A stretch of DNA of 64,000 nucleotides from Candidatus Omnitrophota bacterium (lineage in GTDB: Bacteria > Omnitrophota > Gorgyraeia > 2-02-FULL-51-18). Both the position numbers and the translations under genes were made by a program. The stretch is taken from positions 244,598-308,597 of the forward strand of contig JAJVIE010000003.1 of assembly GCA_022072175.1 (NCBI GenBank). Reading direction: 5' to 3'. The notes beneath the pieces were generated by a model that was not told the origin of the DNA, did no database searches, and was given only the letters and a program-made list of their open reading frames with translations. Below, piece by piece: positions 35,232 to 43,586 of this stretch. Each line of letters begins with the position of its first letter. The first letter of the stretch is position 1.

Positions 35232-36272
35232 TCAGCTCCTCATGCGGACCTTGTAAAGGGGGGTGACGGAGAGACGGTCGCCGGAACGGACCCTCAGTCC
35301 TTCCGCCGCTTCGCGGCCCAAAAAAGCCCTTTGTCCGCGCAGGACCGCGTGACACAGAAGAGCCCGCACCGAGCCGTCGGCGCTCTGCCGTAACGCGATC
35401 ACCCTCGGATCTTCGTCGGAAGTTGCCGTGCGGCCGCCATAGTCCATGAGCGCGGTGCTCCGGACCAGCGGCACATCGTCCGTCCGCGCCCCGTAATGCG
35501 GGCCTCCGTCCAGAGGGTCCACTTGCCGCAGGTCCCGGAAGCCCAGCGGACGCAGCATGCGCAGGGACCGGTAGGCGCCGTCAGCCATCTTGCCGATGGA
35601 GTACAGGGCCGAATAGGGGAGCGTCGCTTGAAAGATCCTCTCGCGCGGGAACAACGACAGCACGAACTCCCGGTTGCGCGCCAAAAGGAGGCAGGCCTCC
35701 CTGTAGGACAGGCCGGTGAAGTTGCGTCCCAGGTACATCCAGAGCTTGTTGCCGCGCTCGATGTCGGCGCGTGCCAGGTATTCGACCAGGAGACGCGGTC
35801 TGAAGACGTTGCGGTGCCGCGCGATATAGGTGAACCGAGCGTAAGAGAGCAGTCGTCCGATGCCGGTCTCCGGACCCCGGAACTCCGGCAGAACGGCCAG
35901 ACCGCCGATCTCGGTGTAACCGCGCCGGTCGGCCTGCAGGCGCAGGGTCTTCTGCTTGAAGGAGCGGCCCAGTGTGCGGCTGCGTTTGACGAGCGTCTCG
36001 ATGCGCAGCGACAGGTGCGGGAGTTCCGGAGTGCCGTGGCGGGCCAGGATCATCGAACAGCCGGCCACTCGGCCCGTCTCCGCCTCCTCGGCCACGAAAA
36101 GGTAGCGGCGCCGCGAGGTTTCCTGGATCCGGCCCGCGAACGAAGCCCGAGAATCGCGTATCAACCGCAAGAGGTAATCGTGCCGGGCGGTGAGGTTAAA
36201 CGAATCGAGGTGTCGGGCGACCTGGTAGACCCCCTCGAGGTCCGAGGGTCGGGCGCTTCTGATGAGGAACAT
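35232..36272 (-). CDS. AstA-like arginine/ornithine N-succinyltransferase family protein
   Basis: A 346-residue GNAT-like acyltransferase. The ATG at 36272 begins MFLIRSARPSDLEGVYQVAR, the family's usual N-terminus, and GAGAGGGGG precedes it. Other matches are SFAGRIQ-like and EETGRVAG-type strands, FKQKTLRLQADRRGYTEIGG, and LAVLPEFRGPETGIGRLLSYAR, where family members bind acyl-CoA. Length is near the usual 340. Known members succinylate arginine for the AST catabolic pathway. No other AST gene is in the window, so the acceptor here may differ. It is flanked by direct repeats and transcribed against the mrp operon. Confidence 0.82.
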   Translation of the reverse strand: MFLIRSARPSDLEGVYQVARHLDSFNLTARHDYLLRLIRDSRASFAGRIQETSRRRYLFVAEEAETGRVAGCSMILARHGTPELPHLSLRIETLVKRSRTLGRSFKQKTLRLQADRRGYTEIGGLAVLPEFRGPETGIGRLLSYARFTYIARHRNVFRPRLLVEYLARADIERGNKLWMYLGRNFTGLSYREACLLLARNREFVLSLFPRERIFQATLPYSALYSIGKMADGAYRSLRMLRPLGFRDLRQVDPLDGGPHYGARTDDVPLVRSTALMDYGGRTATSDEDPRVIALRQSADGSVRALLCHAVLRGQRAFLGREAAEGLRVRSGDRLSVTPLYKVRMRS

Positions 36273-36457
36273 CGGGCCCCCTCTCGGCAGTCTCCCGCGC
36301 GGCGGCCCGACCGCGCGCAACCTCCGGAGCGACGGACGCTCCGGACCCAATGCAAGTGTATCCGCCCCTTGCGGCACCCGTCAAGACACGGAACCGGTCC
36401 CGGCCGCCATGAACCGGCCGGAGAGCCCCCGATGACCGTCACCGCTATCGACCCTAG
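36273..36457. other. Non-coding stretch upstream of the AstA-like gene
   Basis: About 185 bases without a convincing gene. A frame opening with ATG at 36432 runs only antisense into the SGNH hydrolase and is not credible. A short CCGGCC/GGCCGG inverted repeat occurs near 36400-36425. No clear promoter was found. Confidence 0.5.
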
Positions 36458-36500
36458 GGCCGAGCGCGAGCGTAGAAGGTCAGGCCGCGCCCAGCAGCTC
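36458..36500 (+). repeat. 43-base direct repeat, copy 2
   Basis: Same orientation as copy 1 at 35171. Here the repeat covers the last codons and stop of the SGNH hydrolase gene on the opposite strand. Confidence 0.85.
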
Positions 36501-37502
36501 GCCGAGACGCTCACCGACGAGCTTGGCGTAAAAGCGGTAGCCCTCCGGCGTGAAATGAGTGTCCCATTTGTAGTACAGGGCCTCGCGCCGGACCGGGTCG
36601 AGAGCGTCGATCTCGGGGCTCACATCGATCCAGCCGATCCCCGAGTTCTCGCACAGCCGCTTGAGACGCTCGTTGGGGGCGAAACGGCCGTACAGCGCCG
36701 GATCGGCCTCGTAGAAGTCCAGCAGGGCCTGCCAGCGCGTGAACTGCTCGCGCTTGGGGACGTACACGACCGTAAGCCTCACGCCCCTCTGACGACAAAG
36801 CTCCGACATCCTCTCCAGCGCTCCGGCGGTGATCGTCCAGGCGCGCAACGCCTCTCCCTCGGGTTCCACGCGGAAGAGTTCGAACTCCAGCCGGTCGTCG
36901 AGCTTGGCCACGCCCCAGCGCGATAACACCACCCGGGTTTTGGCCGAAAGCCATTGGTACAGCAGGGCGCGCCGGAGCAGGTCCTTGAGGCCTTCGGGGG
37001 CGGGTATGAACGCGTCGCGCCGGGCCGCGGGCGCGGGCGCCGGGTCACGCTCGAGCTCGGCCTGCTCCTTGAGGTTGTCATGCACGTCGTTCCAATAGAG
37101 GAAAAGCACGACGTCGCGCGGCGACAGACGACGCGTCCAGTCATCGACGGTCTTGAGATGGGAGAGCGTCCCGGTGTTGATGTGGCCGAGGTTGTAGAGG
37201 GTCAGCTGAGGCCATCGCCGCTCGAGGATGGAAAAGAACGAATCGGGACGCTCCACGCCCATGCCGACCGTGAACGAATCACCGACCATCAGCACGGCGG
37301 GACGGTTCTCGCGGGCCTTGCCCGCGAACTCCTCGTCGCGGTAGCCGTCCGAGTTGAACGTCCACTTGTGGCGGTACTCGAGCGAGACGACCTCGCCGTC
37401 ACGGGGTTTGGGGTACAGGATGCGCAGACCCCCCTCGGCGGCGCCGAGCACCAGCGTCGTCGAGAACAAGGCCAGCATCACTCCGGACAGAAGGTTCTTC
37501 AT
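36480..37502 (-). CDS. SGNH/GDSL-type hydrolase, membrane-anchored
   Basis: A 340-residue protein. The ATG at 37502 starts MKNLLSGVMLALFSTTLVLG, an N-terminal anchor or signal. Block I is VGDSFTVGMGV with the catalytic Ser near residue 76. Block III is probably LYWNDVHDNL with its Asn, and block V is DTHFTPEGY near residues 314-322 with the catalytic Asp-x-His. Such proteins often deacetylate or transfer acetyl groups on envelope polysaccharides; the substrate is not evident. The C-terminus lies in the 43-base repeat. A TTGACG -35 and poor -10 lie upstream. Confidence 0.85.
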   Translation of the reverse strand: MKNLLSGVMLALFSTTLVLGAAEGGLRILYPKPRDGEVVSLEYRHKWTFNSDGYRDEEFAGKARENRPAVLMVGDSFTVGMGVERPDSFFSILERRWPQLTLYNLGHINTGTLSHLKTVDDWTRRLSPRDVVLFLYWNDVHDNLKEQAELERDPAPAPAARRDAFIPAPEGLKDLLRRALLYQWLSAKTRVVLSRWGVAKLDDRLEFELFRVEPEGEALRAWTITAGALERMSELCRQRGVRLTVVYVPKREQFTRWQALLDFYEADPALYGRFAPNERLKRLCENSGIGWIDVSPEIDALDPVRREALYYKWDTHFTPEGYRFYAKLVGERLGELLGAA

Positions 37503-37550
37503 GGTCCAACCAGATTGCTCGGAGGGCCGGACGGCGTCAATGATTTTCTC

Positions 37551-37559
37551 TGGTACAAT
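37551..37559 (+). promoter_or_regulatory. Extended -10 promoter of the alternative-oxidase-like gene
   Basis: TGGTACAAT, 19 bases before the ATG; AGGGG serves as the ribosome-binding site. No good -35 is seen, as expected for an extended -10 promoter. Confidence 0.55.
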
Positions 37560-37578
37560 GGTCGCACGGGAGGGGCCC

Positions 37579-38238
37579 ATGAACATCGTCAACACCTCTG
37601 TCGACCTACGCGCGGAGCAGCAGCGCACGCTCGCTTCGCCACGCCGCCGTTACGGGCTCTTGGCGCGCGGCCTCTTCCTTTTCATGGACCTCTTCTATGG
37701 CCGGCGGAGGACGCTGTCCAAGTTCAAGGTGCTCGAGGTCATCGCGCGCGTTCCGTACCAGTCCTGGGAGCACGTCGCGTATATCGCGATGACGCACACC
37801 TACGGCAAGCCGCATTTCGCGCGGAGGGTCTTCGAGTTCGTCAAGGAATCCCGGCATCAACAGGACAACGAGCAGTGGCACCTGTTGATCCTGGAGGAAC
37901 GCGTCCAGGTGAAGGGTCTCCGCGAGAACTTCCTCCTGCACCGTATCGCGCCGCAGGTGGTGGCGTTCGCGTACTACCACGTCAGCTGGTTGTTGTACGT
38001 GATGCGGCCGGAGTGGAGCTACGCTCTCAACGCGGATTTCGAGGATCATGCCGAGCACGAATACATGGAGTACGTGCGGGACAACCCGGAGCTCGAGAGC
38101 GAGCCCTTCGAAAGCGATTTCAAGGCCGACTACGGGGACTACTCGACGACCGCGGACCTCTTCCGGCGGATCGGCTTGGACGAGCGTGAGCATAAGGACG
38201 AGAGCTTGAGGCGCATCGCCCAGGCAAGGTTCGCCTGA
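37579..38238 (+). CDS. Alternative-oxidase-like diiron protein
   Basis: A 219-residue protein that looks like the AOX fold: a four-helix diiron quinol oxidase bound to one membrane leaflet. The iron ligands can be placed: E64 (SWEHVAY), E98 and H101 (NEQWHLL), E155 or E159 (FEDHAEHEYMEY, which parallels LEEEAIHSY of known AOX), and E202 and H205 (LDEREHKDE). Helices 1-4 are separated as in AOX, and no transmembrane helix is needed. If active it would oxidise quinol with O2 without pumping protons, bypassing cbb3. Divergence from plant and fungal AOX is large. It overlaps the next gene by one base. Confidence 0.72.
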   Translation: MNIVNTSVDLRAEQQRTLASPRRRYGLLARGLFLFMDLFYGRRRTLSKFKVLEVIARVPYQSWEHVAYIAMTHTYGKPHFARRVFEFVKESRHQQDNEQWHLLILEERVQVKGLRENFLLHRIAPQVVAFAYYHVSWLLYVMRPEWSYALNADFEDHAEHEYMEYVRDNPELESEPFESDFKADYGDYSTTADLFRRIGLDEREHKDESLRRIAQARFA

Positions 38239-39473
38239 TGAGCGCGGACGGGACGCCGCCGCGGATGATGCCCAACAACATCATCCGTTTTTCCAACCGG
38301 ACCGGATGGGACCCGAGCCCCAACCGCTTGTCGCTGGAGCTCGACCGGCTGCGGGCCGAGGGCCGGACCTTCATCGACCTGACGCAGGCCAACCCGACCA
38401 CCGCCGAGCTCGGCCATCCGGACGAGGAGGTCCTGGCGGCGCTGACGGACCCGAGAGCGCTGAAGTACGAGCCGGACCCCAAAGGCCAGTTCGTCGCCCG
38501 CCAGGCCGTCGCCACCGTGTATGCGCAGCGTCATGCGGCGGTCAGCCCGGAGGACATCGTGCTGACCTCGAGCACGAGCGAGGCGTATTCCTTCCTGCTG
38601 AGGCTCTTGTGCAATCCCGGCGACCGGGTGATGGTGCCGCGTCCGAGCTACCCGCTCTTCGATTATCTGTGCGATCTCAACGACGTGTATCCGGACCGTT
38701 ACCGCCTGTATCACGACGGCCGTACGTGGAGGACGGACCTGGCGTACCTCGAGGAGCGCTTCGAGAACACACGGGCGTTGTTCGTGGTCAATCCCAACAA
38801 CCCGACGGGCTCGAGCCCGGACGGGGCCGAGCGCGCCGGGCTGGAGCGCCTGTGCGCGCGGGAGGGATCGGCGATCATCTCGGACGAGGTGTTCCTGGAT
38901 TTTCCGATGGATCCCCAGCGCAGGCTGGTCACGATGGCCGGCTCCAAGCAGACGCTGACCTTCACGCTGGGCGGCGTGTCCAAGGCCGCGGGCCTGCCCC
39001 AGATGAAACTCGCCTGGATCGTCGTGTCGGGCCCCGAGGCGCTCAAGAACGAAGCGCTCCGGAGGCTCGAGATCGTGGCGGACACGTACCTGTCACCCTC
39101 GGCGCCCGCTCAGCTGGCCCTGCCGTCGTGGCTCGAGCGGGGTTGCGCATACCGCGAAGCGGCGCTGAGGCGGGTCCGCGCCAACAGGCAGGAGCTGTCG
39201 CGGCGGATCGGGGAGAGCGGGTCCGGCGTCGAGCTTTTGGAGTGTGATGGCGGATGGTACGCGACCCTCCAGCTCAAAGCGTGCTTCGACGAGGAGGCCT
39301 TCGTCGTGGATCTCCTTCGGGAGCGGCAGGTCCTGGTCCACCCCGGGTACTTCTATGAGTTCGAGGGAGGTCATCATCTGGTGCTCAGTCTGCTGGCTCC
39401 GCAAGCGGTTTTCGCGGAGGGGGTCGGGCATCTGGTGAGCGCTCTGGGTGGGCAGAATATAAAAGTAAAATAG
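38238..39473 (+). CDS. Class I/II PLP-dependent aminotransferase
   Basis: A 411-residue fold type I PLP enzyme. It has VNPNNPTG for the cofactor-side Asn, SDEVFLDF, and the Schiff-base Lys K249 in GGVSKAAGLPQMKLAW. The C-terminal part has LVHPGYFYEFEGG with an Arg-poor end, so the second substrate-binding Arg is not obvious. Substrate: an amino acid/2-oxo acid pair; it could be alanine or aromatic type. It starts at an ATGA overlap with the diiron gene, so the two are co-expressed. The last five codons are AT-rich and run into the control region. Confidence 0.9.
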   Translation: MSADGTPPRMMPNNIIRFSNRTGWDPSPNRLSLELDRLRAEGRTFIDLTQANPTTAELGHPDEEVLAALTDPRALKYEPDPKGQFVARQAVATVYAQRHAAVSPEDIVLTSSTSEAYSFLLRLLCNPGDRVMVPRPSYPLFDYLCDLNDVYPDRYRLYHDGRTWRTDLAYLEERFENTRALFVVNPNNPTGSSPDGAERAGLERLCAREGSAIISDEVFLDFPMDPQRRLVTMAGSKQTLTFTLGGVSKAAGLPQMKLAWIVVSGPEALKNEALRRLEIVADTYLSPSAPAQLALPSWLERGCAYREAALRRVRANRQELSRRIGESGSGVELLECDGGWYATLQLKACFDEEAFVVDLLRERQVLVHPGYFYEFEGGHHLVLSLLAPQAVFAEGVGHLVSALGGQNIKVK

Positions 39474-39496
39474 TTATGATTGAAATGATATTTTTA

Positions 39497-39511
39497 TGAT
39501 GATTATTATCA
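39497..39511. promoter_or_regulatory. Fur-type box
   Basis: TGATGATTATTATCA matches the 7-1-7 Fur consensus (TGATAAT-N-ATTATCA) at all but one arm position. It lies 6 bases upstream of a -35 box, in a strongly AT-rich stretch (39460-39530) within a GC-rich genome. Confidence 0.65.
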
Positions 39512-39517
39512 ATCTAC

Positions 39518-39546
39518 TTGCAATAACACCCCCGAGCAGGTAGAAT
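39518..39546 (+). promoter_or_regulatory. Distal promoter of the nitrite/sulfite reductase gene
   Basis: TTGCAA (39518-39523), 17-base spacer, TAGAAT (39541-39546). The adjoining Fur-type box suggests iron control. The leader would be about 80 bases. Confidence 0.6.
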
Positions 39547-39592
39547 CATCCTTACCTCTATAAGGCCCGGACGGCTTTATCGTCAGCGGCCG

Positions 39593-39601
39593 TGATATAA
39601 T
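39593..39601 (+). promoter_or_regulatory. Proximal extended -10 promoter
   Basis: TGATATAAT, a TG-N-TATAAT element 29 bases before the ATG. CCTTT-AACCG-AAAGG (39606-39620) follows and could fold over the ribosome-binding site. Confidence 0.55.
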
Positions 39602-39630
39602 CGAGCCTTTAACCGAAAGGACGGCACCAG

Positions 39631-41436
39631 ATGGCGTTGAAAGAGATCCATGAGTGGAACACCAATATCTATGAAGAGACCCTTCGCAAGGAACTGCTGA
39701 CGGAGGAGGAGGGGGAGATCCGCCGCTTCCAACAGGAGATCGAGCGCCTCGAGAAGGGCGAGCTCGACATGGATGATTTCCGGAAGTTCCGCCTCAACAA
39801 CGGCATCTACGGGATCCGTGGCACGCAGGACCGTCACATGATCCGCATCAAGATCCGCTACGGTAAGATGGACGCCCTGCAGTTGGAGCGCATCGCGGAC
39901 CTGGCGGAGCGCTATACGCCCAGCAAGCTCTCCCACGTGACCACCCGGCAGGCCATCCAGCTGCACGAGATCGCTCGCCGCGACGTCCCGGCGGTCCTGC
40001 GCTCCATCATGGAGGTCGGACTCACCTCGCGCGAGGCCTGCGGCAACACGGTGCGAAACGTCACCGCTTCCCACTACTCGGGCATCGATCCCGGAGAGGT
40101 TTTCGACATCGTGCCGTACGCGGACCTGCTGACGCTGTATTTCCTGCGCAACCCGGTCTGCCAGAACCTCCCGCGCAAGTTCAAGATCGCTTTCGAGTCC
40201 AACCCCGCCAAGGATTACGCGAAGGTCGGCATCCATGACCTGGGTTTCATCGCTCAGAAGAAGGTCATTGACGGCAAGGAAGTGCGCGGGTTCAAGGTGT
40301 ACGTCGGCGGCGGTCTGGGCAGCACGCCCTATCCGGCCTACCTGCTGGATGAGTTCATCACGCCGGACCTCCTGCTACCGACGACCGAGGCGGTGATCCG
40401 GCTCTTCGACCGCAACGGCGAGCGCAAGGACAAGAACCGCGCGCGTCTGAAGTATCTCATCGCCAAGTGGGGGATCGAGACCTTCCGGCAGGAGTTCTTC
40501 GCCGAGCGCAAGCAGGTGGTGATGACCGGTTCGGGCCGCGAGGCGTACTGGCATCTCAATCTCGAGGAGTACACGGCGCCCGCGCTCAAGGCCCCGGCCC
40601 CGACCCAGGCCCCCGCGGTCCTGCCCGGATACGACGAGTGGCTCAAGGACAACACCTTCGAGCAGAAACAGAAGGGCTACTACGCGGTCAACGTGCGCCT
40701 GCCGCTCGGGGATATCACGCCCGACCAGGCCCGCAAGCTCGCGAAGATCTCGCGTGAGTTCTGCGGCGGACGCCTGCGCACCACGATCTCGCAGAACATC
40801 CTCATCCACTGGGTGCCGCAGGCCTCGCTCAAGGCGATCTACCACCGGCTTTCCCAGGAAGGTCTGGCCAAGGCCGGCGCGGAGACCGTCACCGACATCA
40901 CCCGCTGTCCGGGGGCCGACACCTGCCAGATCGCGATCACGCACTCCAAGGGATTGGCGCACGAGCTGGGCAAGATCTTCGAGAACGGCTATGGGCACGA
41001 TCCCGTGTTCCGCGACGTGACGATCAAGATCTCCGGCTGCACCAACTCCTGCGGTCAGCACCACATCGCCAATCTCGGGTTCCACGGCGCTTCCAAGAAC
41101 GTCGACAACAGAGCGGTGCCGCACTACCAGATGATGGTGGGTGGATACACCGCTCCGGACGGCAAGGCCGTGTTCGGCAAGCGCATCGCGCAGATCCCCG
41201 CGCGCCGCGTGCCCGACGCTTCCAAGGCCGTGCTCGACGCTTATAAGAAGGAGAAGGGCGCTTCGGAGACCTTCCTCCAGTGGGCCGAGCGTTCGGGCGC
41301 TCAGAAGCTCAAGGACCTTGTCGCACCCTTCACGACCATCCCGGCCTTCGATCAGGACCCCTTGATGTACGAGGACCTCGGTGATCCGGGCAAGCCGTTC
41401 AAGGTCGAGATGGGCAAGGGCGAGTGCGCCGCTTAA
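39631..41436 (+). CDS. Siroheme nitrite/sulfite reductase
   Basis: A 601-residue assimilatory reductase carrying siroheme and 4Fe-4S; it catalyses six-electron reduction of nitrite or sulfite, probably with ferredoxin. Two ferrodoxin-like half domains precede two catalytic domains (TRQAIQLHEIARRDVPAVL; TVRNVTASHYSGIDPGEVFD). The cluster ligands are C426 and C432 (C-x5-C in TRCPGADTC) and C470 and C474 (C-x3-C in SGCTNSCGQHH). The first 30 residues form an extra charged helix. The Fur-type box suggests iron control. Nitrite and sulfite enzymes cannot be told apart here with certainty. Confidence 0.93.
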   Translation: MALKEIHEWNTNIYEETLRKELLTEEEGEIRRFQQEIERLEKGELDMDDFRKFRLNNGIYGIRGTQDRHMIRIKIRYGKMDALQLERIADLAERYTPSKLSHVTTRQAIQLHEIARRDVPAVLRSIMEVGLTSREACGNTVRNVTASHYSGIDPGEVFDIVPYADLLTLYFLRNPVCQNLPRKFKIAFESNPAKDYAKVGIHDLGFIAQKKVIDGKEVRGFKVYVGGGLGSTPYPAYLLDEFITPDLLLPTTEAVIRLFDRNGERKDKNRARLKYLIAKWGIETFRQEFFAERKQVVMTGSGREAYWHLNLEEYTAPALKAPAPTQAPAVLPGYDEWLKDNTFEQKQKGYYAVNVRLPLGDITPDQARKLAKISREFCGGRLRTTISQNILIHWVPQASLKAIYHRLSQEGLAKAGAETVTDITRCPGADTCQIAITHSKGLAHELGKIFENGYGHDPVFRDVTIKISGCTNSCGQHHIANLGFHGASKNVDNRAVPHYQMMVGGYTAPDGKAVFGKRIAQIPARRVPDASKAVLDAYKKEKGASETFLQWAERSGAQKLKDLVAPFTTIPAFDQDPLMYEDLGDPGKPFKVEMGKGECAA

Positions 41437-41451
41437 GATAAGGCGGGTGTC

Positions 41452-42246
41452 TTGAGACAATATCTAGACCTTCTCCGGCATATCCAGGAGAACGGCATCG
41501 TCAAGTCCGATCGCACGGGCACCGGGACCCGGAGCGTCTTCGGCTATCAGATGCGCTTCGACCTCTCCAAGGGCTTTCCGCTCGTCACGACCAAGAAGGT
41601 CCATGTCAAATCGGTCGTCCACGAACTCCTCTGGTTCCTCAAGGGCGACACCAACATCCGCTACCTCAAGGACAACGGTGTCCGGATCTGGGACGAATGG
41701 GCGGACGCCGAGGGGGACCTGGGTCCCGTGTACGGCAAGCAGTGGCGCCGCTGGGAGGCCAAGGACGGGCGAGTCATCGATCAGGTCGCGCAGGTCGTCG
41801 AGCTCATCAAGAAGGATCCTTCGAGCCGCCGCTTGATCGTGAGCGCCTGGAACGTCGGGGAGCTCGACAAGATGGCGCTCATGCCCTGTCACACGATGTT
41901 CCAGTTCTACGTCGCCGCCGGCAAGCTCTCGTGCCAGCTGTACCAGCGCAGTGCTGATGTGTTCCTCGGCGTGCCGTTCAACATCGCGAGCTACTCCCTG
42001 CTGACGCTCATGATCGCGCAGGTGACGGGGCTCCGGCCCGGGGATTTTGTCCACACCTTCGGCGACGTCCATATCTACTCGAACCACCAGGAGCAGGTGA
42101 AGCTCCAGCTCGAGCGCGAGCCCAGGCCGCTGCCGACGATGAGGATCAACCCCGCCGTCAAGAGCATCTTCGACTATCAGTACGAGGATTTCGAGCTCGT
42201 GGGCTACGATCCGCATCCGGGCATCAAAGCGCCCGTCGCCGTTTGA
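41452..42246 (+). CDS. thyA: Thymidylate synthase
   Basis: A 264-residue enzyme converting dUMP and methylene-THF to dTMP and dihydrofolate. It starts at TTG (41452) after AAGGCGG. DRTGTGT-like phosphate-binding N-terminus ([19 protein letters not shown]), catalytic C146 in [11 protein letters not shown], then [18 protein letters not shown]. Standard length for the family. The stop overlaps the TTG start of folA by 4 bases, so both steps of the thymidylate cycle are coupled. Confidence 0.97.
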   Translation: MRQYLDLLRHIQENGIVKSDRTGTGTRSVFGYQMRFDLSKGFPLVTTKKVHVKSVVHELLWFLKGDTNIRYLKDNGVRIWDEWADAEGDLGPVYGKQWRRWEAKDGRVIDQVAQVVELIKKDPSSRRLIVSAWNVGELDKMALMPCHTMFQFYVAAGKLSCQLYQRSADVFLGVPFNIASYSLLTLMIAQVTGLRPGDFVHTFGDVHIYSNHQEQVKLQLEREPRPLPTMRINPAVKSIFDYQYEDFELVGYDPHPGIKAPVAV

Positions 42247-42731
42247 TCTACCACGTCGTCGCCGTCGCGGACGGCGGGGTCATCGGCAAGGACAACAAAC
42301 TGCCGTGGCACTTCTCCTCCGACCTCAAGTTCTTCAAGAAACTCACCGTCGGCAACACCGTCATCATGGGCCGCCGGACGTTCGACAGTATCGGCAAGGC
42401 GCTGCCGGACCGCGACAACATCGTGGTCAGCCGCTCGGTCCACGCGCCGGTGCCGGGAGTGACGTTCGTGACGGGCATTCCGGAGGCGTTGGAAGCGGCC
42501 CGCAAGGGGGATACGTACATCATCGGCGGAGCGTCGATCTACAAGGAGACGCTCGCGGCGGTCGATGGCATCTACCTGACGCGGATCCATGCCACGTTCG
42601 CTGGAGACGCGCACTACCCGGGTGTGCCGGAGGGGTTCCGGGAGGTGTCGCGGACGGTGCTGCAGGAGGATCCTCTGATCGAGGTCCGTCGGTACGACAG
42701 GACCTCGATCGCGGAGGGGCTCTCCCCATAA
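42243..42731 (+). CDS. folA: Dihydrofolate reductase
   Basis: A 162-residue NADPH-dependent enzyme regenerating tetrahydrofolate. Motifs: [48 protein letters not shown], and [13 protein letters not shown]. The usual folate-binding acidic residue is Asp in SSDLKFF. It starts at TTG overlapping thyA. Regular length; no fusion. Confidence 0.96.
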   Translation: MIYHVVAVADGGVIGKDNKLPWHFSSDLKFFKKLTVGNTVIMGRRTFDSIGKALPDRDNIVVSRSVHAPVPGVTFVTGIPEALEAARKGDTYIIGGASIYKETLAAVDGIYLTRIHATFAGDAHYPGVPEGFREVSRTVLQEDPLIEVRRYDRTSIAEGLSP

Positions 42732-42735
42732 GATT

Positions 42736-42765
42736 TGAGGGGGGTATCGTGAATGTGTTATACTC
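42736..42765 (+). promoter_or_regulatory. Promoter of the glycine-zipper gene
   Basis: TTGAGG (42736-42741), 18-base spacer, TATACT (42760-42765). The start point would be near 42772, about 34 bases before the ATG, with GAAGGAGAAGG as ribosome-binding site. Confidence 0.65.
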
Positions 42766-42805
42766 GCACGCATCGGTTTGCTTAACCCATCGAAGGAGAA
42801 GGTAG

Positions 42806-43561
42806 ATGAGATTGTTCAGGGGTATGGCGGTTCTGTTGCTCACGATCGTTCTTTCCGGTTCGGTGTGCGTGGCGGGCGGTCAAAGCTACAGCGGTGAAGA
42901 GGATCCCAACAAGAAGATCTTGAAACAGGGCCTTCTCGGCGCCGGCGTCGGCGCGATCTCGGCCGAGGCCTCCGGCGGCAAGGCCGGTACCGGTGCTCTG
43001 GTCGGAGCGGGTACCAACGTCATCGGCGGCGCGCTCCTGGACACGCTCACCGCGCCGTCCCAACCCAAACAGCAGCCCGTGTACGTTCAGCAGGCTCCGG
43101 TCCAATACGTCCAGCAACCCCAGTACCAGCAGCAGGCCTATCCGGTCCAGCAGGCCTATGTGGAGCCACAGCCGGTCTACGTGCAACAACAGCCCGTCTA
43201 CTACCAGTCCGCGCCCCCGGCCGAGGACCCCAACAAGAAGATCATCAAGCAGGGTCTCCTGGGCGCCGGCGTCGGAGCGATCTCGGCGAGCGCCTCGGGC
43301 GGCAAAGCCGGCAAGGGCGCTCTGATCGGAGCGGGCACCAACGTCATCGGCGGCGCGCTCCTGGACACGCTGATGGGCAGCGGACAGTCACAGCCCCAGC
43401 CACAGCCGGTCTACTACCAACAGCCCGCCTACCAGCAGCAACCGGTCTATCAGCAGCAGTCCGCGTACAGCTCCGTGCCGCAGACGCAGCCGCGCAAGAA
43501 GATCGTGCGCAAGTACGATTCGCAGGGTAACGTCGTCTCCGAGGAAGAGGTCTGGGAATAG
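42806..43561 (+). CDS. Exported glycine-zipper protein with an internal duplication
   Basis: A 251-residue protein. The signal peptide (residues 1-25, AVLLLTIVLSGSVCVAGG) has Cys21 but not a proper lipobox, so a soluble or outer-membrane product is more likely than a lipoprotein. Two 50-residue copies (32-81 and 140-189) share DPNKK, KQGLLGAGVGAISA, SGGKAG and GAGTNVIGGALLDTL, a glycine-zipper-like helix. Long linkers rich in Gln, Pro, Tyr and Val follow each copy, with repeated YVQQ, VYYQ and QPVY. The C-terminus is basic then acidic (RKKIVRKYDS). No known function; envelope-embedded glycine zippers suggest outer-membrane or surface assembly. Confidence 0.85.
   Translation: MRLFRGMAVLLLTIVLSGSVCVAGGQSYSGEEDPNKKILKQGLLGAGVGAISAEASGGKAGTGALVGAGTNVIGGALLDTLTAPSQPKQQPVYVQQAPVQYVQQPQYQQQAYPVQQAYVEPQPVYVQQQPVYYQSAPPAEDPNKKIIKQGLLGAGVGAISASASGGKAGKGALIGAGTNVIGGALLDTLMGSGQSQPQPQPVYYQQPAYQQQPVYQQQSAYSSVPQTQPRKKIVRKYDSQGNVVSEEEVWE
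42899..43048 (+). repeat. Glycine-zipper repeat, copy 1
   Basis: 50-codon unit in the glycine-zipper gene. It is clearly similar to copy 2 at base level, with many synonymous changes, which indicates an old duplication kept under selection. Confidence 0.8.
43223..43372 (+). repeat. Glycine-zipper repeat, copy 2
   Basis: Second 50-codon unit. The main changes are AEA to SAS and TGALV to KGALI; the last 16 codons are nearly identical to copy 1. Confidence 0.8.
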
Positions 43562-43586
43562 CCTCGGCGCGCAGGTAAGACTTGCG

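Noticed and set aside
35496-36926. 476-codon plus-strand frame across the AstA-like and SGNH genes
   Set aside because: It lies antisense to two genes with clear family motifs; the product has no recognisable fold.
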